The position numbers and the translations under genes were made by a program. The notes beneath the pieces were generated by a model. The model worked only from the letters and a program-made list of their open reading frames with translations, was not told the origin of the DNA and searched no databases. This document shows positions 15,001 to 24,898 of a stretch of 64,000 bases of DNA, in pieces (positions within the stretch are counted from its first letter, which is position 1; each line of letters starts with the position of its first letter). The stretch lies in the NCBI RefSeq assembly GCF_963678635.1, contig NC_087066.1:56004312-56068311 (forward strand). The letters run 5' to 3'. The DNA is from Symsagittifera roscoffensis (lineage: Eukaryota; Xenacoelomorpha; Acoela; Convolutidae).

Positions 15001-15089
15001 CCACTAACAGCAATATGTGGTACAACTTGGAGGCACTGAGGAGAAACCAGGAGCATTATACGGATGCACCGTCCATGGCAAGTCTATAG
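90..15089 (+). CDS. Multi-pass (about 7-TM) membrane protein gene, 11 exons, family unknown
   Basis: Exons: 90-345, 6551-6747, 7205-7346, 7511-7607, 7882-8001, 8441-8608, 8844-8974, 9327-9525, 10290-10558, 12590-12902, 14942-15089. All junctions are GT-AG and phases agree, giving 679 codons plus TAG. Hydrophobic helices lie in exons 2, 3, 4 (weaker), 5 and 6, with two more in exon 10. This fits an outside N-terminus carrying N-x-S sequons, seven helices, a ~190-residue Ser/Arg-rich loop between helices 5 and 6, and a short tail. I see no DRY or NPxxY motif and do not recognise the family; a receptor-like role is only inference. The true start is uncertain: the 90 ATG is open, but an acceptor near 206 could begin exon 1 and the gene may extend left of the window. 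The 10290 acceptor was chosen because it alone keeps phase. A phase-compatible alternative last exon (13836-13881) would end the protein 14 residues after helix 7. Confidence 0.7.
2985..3240 (+). repeat. Dispersed ~255-bp repeat, copy 1
   Basis: The stretch aligns over its whole length with the reverse complement of 45520-45790. Shared landmarks include GACGGAACATTTGTG, TTTCACCTGTGATCATTTT and GGCCAATTTG followed by ACGCGCGATA. No coding potential is seen. Probably an old non-autonomous transposon. Confidence 0.65.
3905..4135. repeat. Palindromic GAGCGGTTTT repeat cluster 1
   Basis: About fifteen copies of the decamer GAGCGGTTTT or its complement, mixed with AAGATTTGAGCGG. Forward and reverse blocks face each other, so the cluster can fold into long hairpins. 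It is flanked by CCCGGGT-containing DNA on both sides. Confidence 0.8.
4595..4985. repeat. Palindromic GAGCGGTTTT repeat cluster 2
   Basis: Same motif as the cluster at 3905-4135. The left part reads GAGCGGTTTGAGCGGTTTTT followed by TTAGACAATTACGCTC. The right part carries the exact complement, so the two halves form a ~390-bp imperfect inverted repeat. Within each half, ~100-bp units repeat in tandem. Confidence 0.8.
6095..6201. mobile_element. MITE remnant with CAGTGG terminus
   Basis: Ends at 6186-6201 in CGTGCGCACACCACTG, the same terminus as the remnant at 35634-35850. The block GCTCGGAAAATCAATTT near 6103 recurs near 41006 inside another family member. Confidence 0.4.
9595..9938. mobile_element. 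hAT-like MITE in an intron, 344 bp
   Basis: Starts CAGGGGCGGATCCATG and ends ATCCGCCCCTG, giving terminal inverted repeats of about 11 bp. It is flanked by AATATACA and AATATACT, an 8-bp target duplication with one mismatch, as expected for hAT-superfamily insertions. No coding sequence. A run of 13 G lies near its left end. Related copies lie at 18678-18803, 35634-35850 and 40807-41104. Confidence 0.75.
10900..12240 (-). repeat. Degenerate ~160-bp repeat array inside an intron (minus orientation)
   Basis: Blocks such as TTCCTGCATAAGCGGCTACG (11482) recur in altered form near 11630, 11955 and 12070, each next to TCTCAAAAACTATCCTG-like sequence, at spacings of about 155-170 bp. The reverse complement matches the array at 21180-23440. 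Open frames here are short and not conserved between units. Confidence 0.55.
13437..13670. repeat. 31-bp minisatellite, about 7.5 copies
   Basis: Nearly perfect tandem repeat of ATGAAAATAGACTTTTTTAA plus TATATATTTAC, 31 bp per unit with eight ATAGACTTTTTT cores. It lies in the last intron of the membrane-protein gene. The near identity of units points to recent expansion. Confidence 0.95.
14440..14815 (+). repeat. Dispersed ~350-bp repeat, copy 1
   Basis: Matches 18265-18610 in the same orientation. Shared landmarks include TGCTGAACAAATCAAAA, GTAATTTAGTCTTGGCA and TACAACGAAATTCTACCA. No coding potential; probably an old non-autonomous element. Confidence 0.7.
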
Positions 15090-15132
15090 CTAAACTCGCA
15101 ACTTTTATTTCTCTTTTTTATACCTCAGTTGA

Positions 15133-15138
15133 AATAAA
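15133..15138 (+). promoter_or_regulatory. Polyadenylation signal AATAAA of the membrane-protein gene
   Basis: A canonical AATAAA hexamer lies 44 bases after the TAG stop of the last exon, a normal distance for a short 3' UTR. Confidence 0.4.
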
Positions 15139-15974
15139 ACGTATCTTAATTTGAATCATCCAAACATTTCAAGGTTACGTGGTTTACCTCCAACTCTTTA
15201 ATTGCATGGTTTTGATGTCCCGAAGATTGCACATTTTTCCATTTACCAACATAAATTTTTCTTTCACCTTAACATTTTTATTCTTGATTCTTCTGCTCGA
15301 TTGCGGATAATAACTGTTTTCTCTTTAATGAGTTTAACGGTTGAAATACTGTTTCCTTGATTGCCCTGTACTTGATTAAAGAAACATTTTTTAAGTTTCC
15401 TTGATTGCCCTGTACTTGATCGAAGCTGCAGAGAAAAACATACGGAAAAATAACCAAGAATTTTACAAAGATGATAAACTGTTAGCATACGTTTTGCAAT
15501 TCTTCAAGCCAATTCCGAAAATTGGAGCTTCTGTGTTTCCATATTTGAAAACCAAAAAATCTCTGCTTGGGGAAAGTTGTAATCCGAACTGACCCGATTA
15601 TTCATGAGGTTTTTCACGTTTCGTATCGGGATGATATGCCTTCATGATATTTTTTTCCTTCTATATTTCATTAGTTGTGACAACTCATTAACTCTCAAAT
15701 TTTTATCCATGAAAAGACACCTTCGTCGGCAATGGCAAAAAATACCTTCGCCGGCAATGGCAAAAAATACCACAATGGCTCGTTTTTCCCCAACTGTTTT
15801 TTTATTGAACGTGGGGATCAACTTCAATTGTTTTGGATATGGTACCCAGAATCCATTAGGTAAATCAAAAGCTTTAAGATAAACTGCGTTGCACGTAGTG
15901 AGAACAACGTAGTTGGATAGACTAGAGTGAGGATCCATATGTGAAACGTATGTGCTAATCCTTGCTAAAGCTTG

Positions 15975-17140
15975 TTATTTCCACCGGTACTTCTGCGCAA
16001 AAAAAACGAGTTGGCCGATTTGACTTTGTTTTTGCGCAATGATATATGTACAACACACCTCCCGATTTTTGGGGTAAATACTTCGAGGCGAGTTTTGTTT
16101 TAAAAATTTCCCACTTTTGATTTCTTCTGCTAAAAACCAATACATATTATCAATATCACTTTCGTGCTTTTCCAGTGTACCTAGTATGTTTTCATTTGGT
16201 AAAAATTCACACGAGAAAAACGTATATAAACCACGTTGCCTGGCACCTTTAGTGATTGAATTAACCGCTAAAGATGTACGGCAGAGTAATTTAGATACAT
16301 TTTTCTGGTGGGCACTCCTATTAAATGAAACCATACTACTTAGACTGAAAAGATTAATCCAAATGATTACTTCACAACTCGCTCCGTTCAGAGAAAGCTG
16401 AGAATCAGTGTCTAGCTGAGAATTAGAAATCATTTGTGTATGCAGAATTAAAACTGACAAATACTGGTAGTGTTGTAATTTTCAAGAACCCAACAGAAAG
16501 GCCATAAGAAAAAACCAAGTTTGAGCGCTAAAAACTTACGCGTTTTTCTAGTATTAAACAGTTTTTATCTCCTTTTCCATTCGGTGATCCTTTATTATCC
16601 TCATTTATAGAACCAGCTGCTTTAGATATTGATTTTGCTATTTCTTTTGCTGGTGTGTTGAACGCCGGTGTTTTGAATACTTCCTAAATTTCTTTTTGCT
16701 CCACTGGGTTGTACTAGGTTGATCTTCTGCAAACATTGACGTAGCAATTAGTAATCCAGTATTTAAAACCTTCGATGGGTTATTATAATTCCCAGTCATG
16801 AGTTTTCATTGCTTGTTCCCAGATATTGCTAAATTATCTTTTGATTTTCCTATTGGACTAACCACTTCATCAGTAGTAGTTGGAACCCGTGATAGGCACT
16901 CTGCATGTGGAGCTTTCTTTGCTGTCTAGTGCTTGATTTCGAATTGAAACTACCGTAGTCTTTCCAACCATCTAACTATCAAACTGTCTGAATCCTCGAA
17001 ACTATAAAGCCACGTTGAGGCTCTCTAACCCGTAATTGTTCATATTGTTCCTCCCAACAGATAGTTCAGGAAGCTTGGCTTGAAATTCACAATTGCGTAT
17101 AGTTCCCTGTTGATTGCGGAAAAACTCCATTGTCCTTCAT
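15975..17140 (-). pseudogene. Decayed Ty3/gypsy pol fragment (RNase H to linker)
   Basis: On the minus strand around 17130-16880, broken frames read pieces typical of the Ty3/gypsy RNase H region: INRELYAIV, then YLLGG, then WLERL followed by FEIKH and AKKAPHAE. Downstream, a 161-codon open frame (16460-15975) includes EKHESDIDNMYWFLAEEIKS, which resembles the linker between RNase H and integrase in these elements. Stops and frameshifts separate the parts, so it is non-functional. It is not a close copy of the large element at 51-63 kb. No LTRs were seen around it. Confidence 0.5.
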
Positions 17141-18264
17141 TCAGATGGACACCGGAAATTTTGCCATGTTTTTGTTTTTGTCGCCAAAATTTTTGCGAAG
17201 CTCACGTCTAACTTGACTGTTGTGGTTCCTTCGAGAAAACCTTGAAGCCTTAAGTGATTCTGAATGTCTTGGGACTTGCCTGAGTACGTCTGCAGCACCA
17301 GTGGCTGCAAATCTCACAAAAAACTGTTTGAATTTCAAATGCGTGCTAAACTTTACATGCTAGTTGTCCTCGGAAGACGACTTGATGTTCATTGTGATGC
17401 CTTGGAAAAGCTTTAACGGTCTCAAATTCTCAACCAAAAAAACCACATAAAAATTGTTAAATATTCACCTGCGTGACCTAGGAAGACCACAGGTTTTTCA
17501 TTTAAATACCTTAGAAAAGCCTTAGACGTATCAGTGTAGTTTTTCCAAGTAGCCTATGGAATGGTACAATATTTTTTTTTTGCAGTTTTTAATTTTAATG
17601 CAAAATACGGCAGCCGCTCATCAGTTTTGGTTGCACTCACAGTACGTTTCCAGTTTTGTAGTGAGGCTTATTGCTCAAGTGTGTACAGAAGCTTCCAAAT
17701 TCGTAAGACCCGGTGAATGCCTCCGGTAATAACATCTTCGAGCTCGACCTTGCCGTTGCAAATTTTAACTCCCATCTTTCTCATTTTTTATCTAATTTAT
17801 CCATGTAGTTAGAGCTTTACGCGCTGATTTCAGCTTATTTAAAACGTTTTTTAAACCCATACAACTTGGGTCTATCCGCTGTTGATTCAGGACGTTTTTT
17901 GGACCTATTTTTTTGTTCTTGAGCTTGTTTTTCTCAATTTTTAATTGAACTTGGTCCAATTACTTTTTGTTTTTAGTTGATTGAAAGTTTATACCTGAAA
18001 ATATCAAAAAAACCCAAGGTAGTCAACTTTTTGCCAAAATTTGATTTTCTCAATCAACTTCACGTTTTTTAACGTTTTGTTTGATTTTTGAATGAGTTCC
18101 GAAATGCTCGACAACTTTAAATCGATTTGATTTTTCTTTGAAATTCAGTTCTTTTTCTGAAGTCTTGTTTTTTTTTCTTTGTCGCCACTATAGTCCGATG
18201 CCGATAATTCTGAGCGAGTTTCCGTTCAACGACTAACTCGGAATTAATCATATTTCAATATTTG

Positions 18265-18610
18265 AACTACTTTATACTTTTAATACCCGCTGAACAAATC
18301 AAAACCAATCAGTTACTTTTCCAGAGGATCAACTTGATTTTCAAAATCAATAAGGTTAGCTTCAGTTATTATAGAGGGGTTTACAGCTATTTTTGCAAGA
18401 TTCTAAGTTTCTCTGATTGTCCCGGGTTTCCCCAATTTCCTCATAAATATCGCTAATTTTAGATAAGCAAGATTATAGATCTTCTCAGCTCAGTTTCATT
18501 ATACGTGTAATTTAGTCTTGGCAGCGGAATACAACGAAATTCTACCAACTGACTGTTCGTTTGTCTTAGTGTCATCTTTGTTAAAGTTCTCAGACTTTGT
18601 AAATTCTCAA
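18265..18610 (+). repeat. Dispersed ~350-bp repeat, copy 2
   Basis: Second copy of the element at 14440-14815, roughly 80 percent identical by eye over the aligned blocks. It lies in intergenic DNA. Confidence 0.7.
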
Positions 18611-18677
18611 AGAAGTTCAAGTTTCAACCTTGACTAATCATTGAAATACTTCCAATTTCGTACACCTTTTTAAATTA

Positions 18678-18803
18678 GTTGGTCGGCCAAAAATGGCCGT
18701 AAATTTTTTTTTAAAGGACGACCCTTTGGTGGTAAGGGTTCGAATCCTTGAGAAGAGAAGCATCCGCCTCGCTGCCCCTCACCCGCCCTCCTAAATCCGC
18801 CCA
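18678..18803. mobile_element. Truncated MITE of the CAGGGGCGGA family
   Basis: TTGGTCGGCCAAAAATGG and GACGACCCTTTGGTGGTA match internal blocks of the MITEs at 9595-9938 and 40807-41104. The right part ends near AAATCCGCCCATG. One end is missing or decayed. Confidence 0.45.
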
Positions 18804-21179
18804 TGTTTTTCATGGTTTCAACGTTTTTGGAATTTATTAGTGGTGTTCAGTGAGTTAGATTATAGTTTTTGTAAACTTGACGCCGAAAAAAGCGATTGCT
18901 CATCCATTTCCTTTTAGGTTGAGTAGATAGAATTTTTTCGTGATTTGTAAAAAAAACTACCATACCCCATGAGACTAAAGCTAGACTAAACTTCGGGTCT
19001 TATGCAATAAACGGCCCAAAATCAAGTTTTCTAGCTGGAAATTATGCGATCAAATTTGATTGGGTAATTTTAGCCAATCAAATTCAAGTTACACGGTCAG
19101 GCATTCCGATCAACCTTTCTAGCAGATAAAATTATTAGGCGAAATTGGCGAAAAGTTGGAATTTTGGGTCAAATTATCAAATTAATTTTTAGTCACTTGT
19201 GAAACCTTGCCCAGACAAGCAAAGTTCAGTAAAATGGCTTGACAAAACAAAATTCAATTTTCTTTATCATTTCGGCTAATAATTTTTTCTGCTTCAAATT
19301 TCAATTAAAACGGCAGAAAATGTCGATGGAACTTGATTGGCTAATTCATCCACAATGATTTCAGTTCAAGAGATGTAGAAATAATGAATTTGGGCCGTTT
19401 AGTGCATAAGACCCTAAACGTCTCCTCTCCCCTGCCTCTAAAAGCGTTGACAAAAACAGCATTTTTTATTTTTCGGTGCTTGCTTTTTGCTATTTCTTGC
19501 CTTACTGGCAGTTTTGTAAACAATTCCCTACCAATTTGTATTTTGTTGTGATGGAGATGCATTCAGCAGTTTTTATTTTGCTTGTTGCTAACTTGTTGCT
19601 CAATTTAACAATTCTGTCAAAGGTGTTTCTAATGAACTGCAGTTATGCAGTATGCATGCACAACATCAGATGATTTAGTTGCAATCAATTAGAGCACGAC
19701 TGAGTCAGTTGGTTAAACATTTAAAAAGGATAATGCGCGTCATGGAGGCGGAGCAATAAGCAGAATGGTCCAAGAGCAGAATGGGTCAAAGAGCAGAAAA
19801 ACAGTAAAATAATGACCTAATTTGGTTTATACAAGCCTCGTGTCTAGTACGCAACCACGTCTATTCTGAATGTCAGCAGAACTGAGTGTGCTTAAATGAA
19901 AAAGATAGAGCTGATACCTTACAAATTGTTAAATAGAAACTAGGTAGATATACTGCATGGTGCAAAAATGCAATGAAGTGTTTGAATTCATCAAAATACA
20001 TTTACTAGAAAACCGCTACATGAGTGAAAAAAACTAAAATAATGAAAAAGAAAATAATATAAATACGACCACCCTAATGTAAAAACTGTAGTAAAAAAGT
20101 TGAACGGAAAAATATTATTGCCCGGTGCCTTAGAACTGGTCATAAGTTTTTCAGTTCTGGACAAAAGTTCTAGTTATCGATTAGAAAATCAACATCAAAC
20201 AATTTAAAAAAGAAACCAGCCATGAGAGAGATCAAGCATTTTAACTATGTACAGACGAGTTTCTGTGCAAAAGATTCTATGAGATCCTAAAAAGGCCTAT
20301 GAAATAAACTTTGATATTTTTGAACGACTTTTTTTAAGTCTCTATCACAGACAATTTTAAATCGGCGTAATTTATAAATTTCCCCAATACAGCTACAAAC
20401 AACAACTTAAAAAAACTCTCGAAGCGCGTAACATTTGAGGCCGATGCTATGGAAACACTTGGAGCATTGTTAAGTAAATTGAAAAATTACACAGGGGAAG
20501 CAGAGCTTCGCAACACTTACGATACATTTAAAATATTGCGTTACAAGAAGCATAACATTGTTTTTGAAAAAAATATGCTACAAAAATTACTTTAAAAAAC
20601 CGAAAAAAAAATATCTACGAAAATTTTTATACCTTTGTCTCGGTAGAGACTCAGAAAAAGCCTTAGCAAGCTATGACTTGCTAAGGCAATCGTTAAGCCA
20701 AAAACGAAACTGCGAAAAACATTGAGCCAAAAACGAAACTTTCAATCTATAAAATTTTTTAATCAAAATTTTCACTACTCATCTCTACTCGAACAGGCAA
20801 AGTTATTTTAAAAATTTGCTCGTGAAACTACTCAGCACAAGTTGGTCAAGCCGAAACAACATAACCCGAATCCGTTTAAACGAAAAAAAAAAGTTTAATC
20901 AAAATCAGATCTGGTAAATTTACAAACTGCGGAACAAGTTTCAATTATAGTTTTGGGAATTCATCTAAAGCTGGAAATACTGGTGTGATTTTTTCTAAAC
21001 TTGTGGTACTGATGCAGAATGAAAAGGTTAAAATCAAAAACTGGGCTCCACCAAAAGCTTAGTTGTATCTCAAATAAAATTATTAAGAGTGATATTTTTG
21101 TAATAAATTAGAATTTTCCCAAAGACATTTTCTTACAAACTTAAAGGCGCGGCCATTTTTTTCGCAGAGGCTTCTCACA

Positions 21180-23440
21180 AACTAATGTTATGCCTCGATA
21201 GAACCCTTGAAATTAGATTTGGCAGAATTGTTTCGAGAAAAGTTTAAAAAAATCTCAAAAACGGACAAGAAATTAAATCAATGATTTTTCGAAGGGGTAA
21301 AACTTTTTTAAAAAAAAACTGGACGTAGCAGTTGATAAAGAGGAGTTTCTCTCAACTCGTTCTTTTAATTGAACCCAAAATCTCGCATTTATGAGAGTAG
21401 TTTTTGAAAAAAGTCAAACTGTCAAAATTGACGGACATTACTTTTTTGATGGACATCACTTTTTGCGCCGAAAAATTGTGGGCTTAGCTGTTTATGCAGA
21501 ATAACTTCCCACAGTTCATTTTTTTATTTAAAAAAACCTCAGATAAGGGAGGGGAAATTCGAGAAAAATTGAAAAGCTTCAAAAAACGGTCAAATCATCT
21601 ATTTTTTGGCTATTCCGAGGGCAATGTTTTGTTTGTGAACCAATTTCAGCTTAACCGCTTGTGCAGAATAACTTTTCACAGCCTATTATTTTTACTGGAC
21701 TCGATATTTCAGATTTGGGAGCAGAGCTTTCGAGAAAAGTCGTGCACCGAAAAATTGTGGGCTTAGCTGTTTATGCAGAATAACTTCCCACAGTTCATTT
21801 TTTTATTTAAAAAAACCTCAGATAAGGGAGGGGAAATTCGAGAAAAATTGAAAAGCTTCAAAAAACGGTCAAATCATCACTTTTTTGGCTATTCCGAGGG
21901 CAATGTTTTGTTTGTGAACCAATTTCAGCTTAACCGCTTGTGCAGAATAACTTTTCACAGCCTATTATTTTTACTGGACTCGATATTTCAGATTTGGGAG
22001 CAGAGCTTTCGAGAAAAGTCAAAAAGCTTCCAAAAACGGAAGAAAAAAATCACATTTTTGACTTTTCCGAGAGCCATAAAGTTTTTGTCAAAATTCTCTA
22101 TCCAACCAGCCCATGCAGAGGAGCTTTCAACAAGCTGTCATATCTATTGATAATAAGCCTCATGTTTATGAGCGTTTTTTAGAGAAAAATCAAAAGTTTC
22201 AAAAAAGTTCAAAAAACCAAAATATCCGATGCTCATGTTTTTTAGCTGAAATTTCACTATACATAGCCGCCAATGCAGGGGAATTTTTTGAATTTTTTTA
22301 ATCCATATTTTTCACATTTGTAAGCGGAGTAATTGATAAAATTTGAAAAAAGCTTCAAAACTTGGTCAAAAAATTACATAGTAGACTACTCCGAGGGCGA
22401 TAACTTTTTGTGTAGAACAAGTTTGGGCTTAAATAGTAATGCAGAAAAATTTTCCATACCTTTTTTTGATGAACCAAAAAGAACCAAAAATCTCAGATTT
22501 GGAAGCAGAAAAGAGTTTTCGAGAAAAGTAAGAAAAAAGCTTCAAATAAACGTTCAAAAAACAAAAAAAGATCATATTTGACTATTTCGAGGTCCACAAT
22601 GTTTTTAAATTTTTTTTGACCTAGCTGCTTACGCAGGCGAATTTTCCACACGCTGCTATACCCATTGATCTTGAAGCTCATTTTTGGGAGCGTATTTTTT
22701 TGAGCAAAAGCAAAAACTTTCAAATAATGGTTAAAAAAATCCGAATTTTCAACAGCCATATTATTCTAATGGAAAGTATTTTGAACAAAATGCTGAGGAA
22801 TTTATTTTAATTCAATCTTTCGATCGAAACTAAAATGTTAACAAAGTTTTGAAAAGTGCAGAAACTTTTATTTTGATTTTTCCGAGGGACATAGTTTTTT
22901 GTGTAAAAAATGTTGGAGCTTAGCCGCGTTAACGAGAGAGCTTTCCACAGCCCATTCTTTTGACTGAGCCCAAACACTCAAATTTGGAAAAAGAGTCTTC
23001 AATAAAGCTTTGAAAACGGTCAAAATCAAAAATTTGATCATTTGGAGGTTCGTAAATTTTTGTGCCAACGTTTTTCGCGTGGTGGCTTATGTAGAAGAAT
23101 TTTTGCCAATGACACTATAATCCTAGAATTGGGAGCGTATTTTTTGAGAAAAGTCGAACGTTTCAAAAAACGTTCAAAAGACCCAAATTTCGACTTTTCC
23201 GAGGGCCAAAATATTTTTGTGGAAAAAAAGTGTCCGCTAATAAAAAAGAAATGAAAAGTTAAAAAATTGGTCCAAAAATCAGAAACTTGATTTTCTGAGG
23301 ACCAAAATTTTTTTAAATTGAGTCGTAATCGCTCAAGCAGTAAAATATTCCAACACCTGTTTTTATAATTTAACCCAAAATCTCAGATTTGAGAGAACAT
23401 TTTTTTGGCAAAAAAAATCAAAACCTTAGGTCAAAAACTA
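21180..23440 (+). repeat. Degenerate ~170-bp tandem array (plus orientation)
   Basis: A unit containing GCTTATGCAGAATAACTTTC, CAGATTTGGGAGCAGAG, CGAGAAAAGTC and TTTTCCGAGGGC recurs roughly ten times at about 170-bp spacing with heavy divergence. The 279-bp duplication at 21465-22020 is its freshest part. Open frames here, up to 125 codons, follow the repeat and are not real genes. Same family as 10900-12240, in opposite orientation. Confidence 0.65.
21465..22020 (+). repeat. 279-bp direct tandem duplication
   Basis: 21465-21743 and 21744-22020 are almost identical, beginning at GCGCCGAAAAATTGTGGGC and GCACCGAAAAATTGTGGGC. Each copy holds two units of the ~170-bp family. Confidence 0.9.
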
Positions 23441-24898
23441 ACCCATCCATCAGACTTTTTGGGTGGCTGTAGATAGTAGGTTTCGTTAAAAAGAGATTAG
23501 GCGTTTATGCAGGCGCACAGTGGAAGTGAGTGGTCTTTCCATTGGTGTCACCCTCCAACCAGTCTCCAACAAAATGAAAAAATAAACACCAAATCTCAAA
23601 CAATTTCATAATACAAGTTTTTTCCAAACTGGAACAAAATGTTGGAATGGCTAATAACAAACCTACACTTTGAGAACAATATGATTAAAAAGCATACAGC
23701 AAACAAAAAATATTATAAATTTAATTTGAAAAAAAAAACGTGCAATCAGCCGGCAAAAATTTGGACAAAAATCAAAAATCCGAAAAGTATGATTGAAAAA
23801 TTAAATATCACGCTAAATGAACTGAGAAGTAGTTACTTTTCAACTTTCAGAAAATTGAACATAGATGAGTTGCAACAATTGATTAGCAGAAAATGTAAGG
23901 AAAATTGTTAATGCGAAAAACGTATGTCAGGCTCCCGATTACACACTTGCTCTCGCAAGTGAAATTTAAAAATTTCAATTTAAAACTAATCTAAACGCAG
24001 ACAATTTTACATACTTTTTCATGTAGAATTTACCTGGCCACAGTAGTTTTGTTAATTGCATGTAATAACGGTTTAGAGGCTATATCAAACAAATAATTAC
24101 CTTTAAGTAGAAATTCAGTTAATGAAATAACAAAACCAAGTTTCTGCCAATTTAATCACCAAATATAATGTCTAGAAATTTTAAGAATTTCGATAACCTA
24201 TAATGCATATATTTCGACAACTTATCAGTTTCGCTAACCGATATAATTTTGAATTTTCAGGACCTCTATGAACCATTCTTGATAACACGCAAAACTTTGT
24301 ATAAAAAACTATAGCAGACATAAATTGGAACCTTTGTAAGGCTTCATCAATTGGTTGTTTAATTTGTAAAAAAATATTTACAGTCTATAATTAAGACTCA
24401 AAGTTTTCATTTTTATTGTGCCAAATAACACTTTTGTGAAGCTAAAGCGCAATTCATCTGCAAAAAAACTTGGATGCGAAAACAGTCAACAAAGTGGAAA
24501 ATGTCAATAAATTGAAGGAAATCAAAACTTGGTAAGTTTTTAGATCATTCTAAATTTCCAAATATAAATTCAAAATTATTACAAATTCAGCAATCTTCCA
24601 TGATTGAAACTGTTTTTCGTTGCAAACTAACCAAATTACAAAAGAAAGAGCACTAAAATTTTTGAAATTAAAATTCAATTTTTGAAACATCAAATCATTA
24701 ATGTTTTGTTTGCGCCATTTGCACTTTTGTATTTGGAGATCAATATTTGCTTTACATTTAGCAATGTATTTGAAATCAACTCAAAAAGAATTAAAACTTC
24801 AAGCAGCCAAAAAGGTTGTTTTCAGTTCGTTCACTGAATCTTTCAAAAGCACACAAACTAAATAAGTGAAAATATACTCCGTTCACTAACTCCTAGAA

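Larger units (their letters stand above)
15090..24898. other. Gene-poor intergenic region between two converging genes
   Basis: Lies between the 3' ends of the plus-strand membrane-protein gene and the minus-strand EF-hand gene. It contains a decayed Ty3/gypsy pol fragment (15975-17140), a dispersed repeat (18265-18610), a MITE remnant (18678-18803) and a degenerate tandem array (21180-23440). I see nothing convincing in 17.2-18.2, 18.8-21.1 or 23.5-24.9 kb beyond AT-rich DNA. Confidence 0.6.

Noticed and set aside
18728-18745. B-box-like GGTTCGAATCC in intergenic DNA
   Set aside because: No A box or acceptor stem nearby; it is inside a MITE remnant.
21494-22182. Several 80-125 codon plus-strand frames
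   Set aside because: They follow the 279-bp duplication and ~170-bp repeat; units are not conserved as protein.
23639-23911. 90-codon Lys/Asn-rich plus-strand frame
   Set aside because: Composition is that of the AT-rich background; no start context, neighbours or motif.
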